Origin: Oleiharenicola sp.
GTDB taxonomy: Bacteria; Verrucomicrobiota; Verrucomicrobiia; Opitutales; Opitutaceae
Assembly (NCBI GenBank): GCA_025363455.1
Contig: JANYDW010000038.1
Span: 62,001 to 126,000 of the forward strand
DNA length: 64,000 nucleotides
Direction: 5' to 3'
Shown here: positions 61,857 through 64,000 of the stretch, piece by piece
Layout of the letters: each line of letters opens with the position of its first letter
How positions within the stretch are numbered: the first letter of the stretch is position 1
Translations under genes and position numbers: made by a program
Notes under the pieces: generated by a model
Database searches by the model: none
The model's input: the letters and a program-made list of their open reading frames with translations, nothing else
Told to the model about the DNA's origin: nothing

Positions 61857-64000
61857 TCACCCCGTGTTTTTCAACCCGCCGGCGATGCCGTTGACGGTCA
61901 GCTCCAGCACTGTGCGGATACCCTCGCGGTCGGCCTTCTTCACGCGAGGAGCGCGGCGACGCTTGATCATCTCGACCTGCAGGTAGTTGAGCGGGTCGAC
62001 GTAGGGATTGCGGAGCTTGATCGAGCGCGCGAGCACCGGCTCGTTCTCCAGCAACTGCGCCTGGCCGGTCACGGCGAGCATCGCCTTCTCGGTCAGCTTG
62101 AACTCGTCGAGGATGCGCGTCAGCGCGCGCTCGCGGATGCCCTCGTCCTCGACCAAGCCGGCGTAGACCCGGGCAATGGACATGTCGGCCTTGCACAGCG
62201 TGAGCTGGGCGTTGTCGATCATGGTCTGGAAGAACGGCCAGCCCTGATACATCTCGTGCAGAATTTTCACTCCCGAGGAACCCTGGCTGAGAATCGCTTG
62301 CAGGCCGCTACCGAGGCCGTACCATCCGGGGAAATTGAAACGACTCTGCATCCACGAGAACACCCAAGGGATCGCCCGCAAGTCGCCCACACTCATGCTC
62401 CCCTTGCGCCGGTAGGTGGGGCGCGACCCGAAGTTGAGTTCGCTGATCTCGTCGATTGGCGTGGCTTGCCGCCAGAACGTGAGGAACTCCGGGTCGTCGT
62501 GCACACACGCCCGGTAGGCCGCCAGGGCGGCGACGCTCATCTGCTCCATGGCGTTAAGCCAGCGGGCCGGCGCGCGACGCGAACCAAGCTGGGCCTCGTG
62601 GGTCCCCCGCAACACGCCATAGGCCATCTGCTCCAACACGCGATGTGCCAGATCGGGGTCATGATAACGGGTCGAGAGCACCTCGCCTTGCTCCGTCACG
62701 CGGATGCCGCCGTCCTTGAGCCCGACCGGCTGGGCCAGGATCGCCTTGGCGGCTGGTCCGCCGCCACGCGCGATGCTGCCGCCGCGACCGTGGAAGAGCG
62801 TGACTCGCATTTTATACTGGCGGCAGACCCGCATGATCGCGTCCTGCGCCTGGAACAGTGCCCAATTGGCGGTGAGGTAGCCACAGTCCTTGTTGCTGTC
62901 CGAGTAGCCCAGCATGACATGCTGGTGCCGGTGGTTGCGCAACAGCTCCGGCGCGTAGGCCGGATGGGTGAAAAGCGCCCCCAAGATGGCGGGGGCGCGG
63001 TTGAGATCGTCGAGGGTCTCAAACAACGGCGCGATCGGCAGGTGCACCCCGGCGAGGGCTTGCAGCAGGATCACTTCCAGCACGTCCGAGACCTCGTTGG
63101 TCATGCTGATGATGTAGATGCCCAAAGCGTCAGCCCCGTATTGACGCTGCGCCTGGACGGCCAGCCGCAGCGGTTCGAGAATATTGCGGGTCTCGGCGGA
63201 AAGACTTGCCACGCGCCCGGCGGGCAGCACCGCGGCGGTCCTCAGCGTGGCGGAAAGCAATTCCTGTTTTCTCCCCTCGCCCAGCTGCTCGTAGTCCGGC
63301 TGCCCCAGGAGCTCGGCGATCGCCCGGGCATGAGGCCCGGAATGTTGCCGAAGGTCCAGCCGGGCCATGCCCAGCCCAAATACATCGACACAGGTCAGCG
63401 CCTCTCGCAGCTCGCCACTGGCCAATGGGGCCGCCCGGTCCCGCAGGAGGTCGGCCTCAATCTGCAGCAGGATGTCTCGCACGGTTCCGGTCTGGGCCAG
63501 CGGCCGGTCGGCCTCCGCCAGTTCGAGCAAATCGACATCGGCCTGGGCCAGCAACCGTTCCCGCAGGCTGCTTAGAATAAGCCGGTACGGTTCGCGCGGA
63601 TAGCGCGCCCCGACCTTCGCCATCACATCCGACGACGCGCGGCATTCCTCGGCCATCCGGCGGATGACCGGGGCGAAGCGCGCGCGCCGGTCGGAAACAG
63701 TCAGTGATCCGGCGAGATTGTAGAGGACGTCGCTGACTTTCTTGATCGCCATCCGGCGATTCATGCGCAGGACCTGCGCCGTGACCCCGGCCGTCACGCC
63801 CGGGTTGCCGTCCCGGTCGCCGCCGATCCACGAGCCGAAGGACAGCCAGCGGTTGGGCGCACGCACGCCGGGATAATGGCGGTTCAGGGATTCCTGCAGG
63901 TCGGCATGTAACCGTGGCAGCAGCTGGTAGAGCGTCCGATCGAAATACCACAGCCCGGTGCGGGCTTCATCGGTCACCTCTGGCCGTTCGGTCCGGCTGC
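61857..64000 (-). CDS. ppc: Phosphoenolpyruvate carboxylase (5' end outside window)
   Basis: The C-terminal 714 residues or so are present; the frame stays open to the window edge (RPEVTDEARTGLWYFDRTL at the boundary). The enzyme adds bicarbonate to phosphoenolpyruvate to give oxaloacetate. Motifs include FGSWIGGDRDGNPGVTAGVT, GYSDSNKDCGYLTANWAL, VTLFHGRGGSIARGGGPAAK, IPWVFSWMQSRFNFPGWYGL-GSGL and the closing LTVNGIAGGLKNTG. All belong to the bacterial-type PEPC. Its last 50 bp are duplicated at 61076, on the other side of the PIN module. Confidence 0.95.
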   Translation of the reverse strand, partial: SRTERPEVTDEARTGLWYFDRTLYQLLPRLHADLQESLNRHYPGVRAPNRWLSFGSWIGGDRDGNPGVTAGVTAQVLRMNRRMAIKKVSDVLYNLAGSLTVSDRRARFAPVIRRMAEECRASSDVMAKVGARYPREPYRLILSSLRERLLAQADVDLLELAEADRPLAQTGTVRDILLQIEADLLRDRAAPLASGELREALTCVDVFGLGMARLDLRQHSGPHARAIAELLGQPDYEQLGEGRKQELLSATLRTAAVLPAGRVASLSAETRNILEPLRLAVQAQRQYGADALGIYIISMTNEVSDVLEVILLQALAGVHLPIAPLFETLDDLNRAPAILGALFTHPAYAPELLRNHRHQHVMLGYSDSNKDCGYLTANWALFQAQDAIMRVCRQYKMRVTLFHGRGGSIARGGGPAAKAILAQPVGLKDGGIRVTEQGEVLSTRYHDPDLAHRVLEQMAYGVLRGTHEAQLGSRRAPARWLNAMEQMSVAALAAYRACVHDDPEFLTFWRQATPIDEISELNFGSRPTYRRKGSMSVGDLRAIPWVFSWMQSRFNFPGWYGLGSGLQAILSQGSSGVKILHEMYQGWPFFQTMIDNAQLTLCKADMSIARVYAGLVEDEGIRERALTRILDEFKLTEKAMLAVTGQAQLLENEPVLARSIKLRNPYVDPLNYLQVEMIKRRRAPRVKKADREGIRTVLELTVNGIAGGLKNTG

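Overview
The window is a 64 kb stretch of a high-GC bacterial chromosome. The gene content suggests a Verrucomicrobiota member, most likely close to Opitutaceae; this is inferred from the gene mix (exosortase-EpsI fusion, FabV, McsA-McsB-ClpC, type II-like prepilin, GH10 xylanase, DUF1080 protein, sigma factors with extracytoplasmic tails) and not from a marker gene. Genes are densely packed, most are housekeeping, and two tRNAs are present (Glu-CTC, Arg-ACG). No rRNA operon, prophage or CRISPR array was seen.

Layout: 0-7 kb holds the tail of a membrane protein, tRNA-Glu, ndk, a photolyase, glgA and rnr. 6.9-11.1 kb holds a decayed IS481-like element, an ECF sigma factor fused to a membrane-anchored extracytoplasmic domain with a paralogous partner gene, and a conserved hypothetical. 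11.2-12.8 kb has a divergent dapF-like gene and a redoxin. 13-17.8 kb has an exosortase locus (Cys-rich TPR membrane protein, exosortase-EpsI fusion, possible miniprotein) followed by an ECF sigma/RskA-type anti-sigma pair. Facing it at 17.9-25.1 kb is an eight-gene, tightly overlapping membrane-lipid operon (flavin amine oxidase, DUF1365, cyclopropane synthase, DUF1475, DUF2062, DUF1295, a second cyclopropane-synthase-like methyltransferase, TPR protein). 25-29 kb has fabV, a DUF3016 protein, an SDR and ExbB/ExbD. 29-34 kb has secreted hydrolases (GH10 xylanase, S9 dipeptidyl peptidase) and a helical-repeat protein. 34.4-35.4 kb is a REP-associated tyrosine transposase (RAYT). 35.7-41 kb is clpC-mcsB-mcsA plus ilvE. 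41-49.3 kb has a prepilin, CBS-type pyrophosphatase, glnS, gltX, a small His/Lys-rich secreted protein, an M14 peptidase and a pseudouridine synthase. 49.4-54.5 kb has hpf, hutI, DUF1080, tRNA-Arg and recJ. 54.6-59.6 kb has secDF-yajC and speA. 59.7-64 kb has an IS110-group element, a PIN-domain toxin-like pair and the 3' part of ppc.

The most striking non-coding signal is a dense set of short palindromic elements that begin with GTAG or GTGG and end with the inverse (REPIN-like), together with a RAYT gene that could mobilise them. Several share a CTTG tetraloop and show compensatory stem changes from copy to copy; one supplies the stop codons of two convergent genes. Other notable points are a DapF homologue with both catalytic cysteines replaced by serine, an IS110 element whose long 5' non-coding end could encode a bridge RNA, and a PIN module bounded by a duplicated ppc 3' end.
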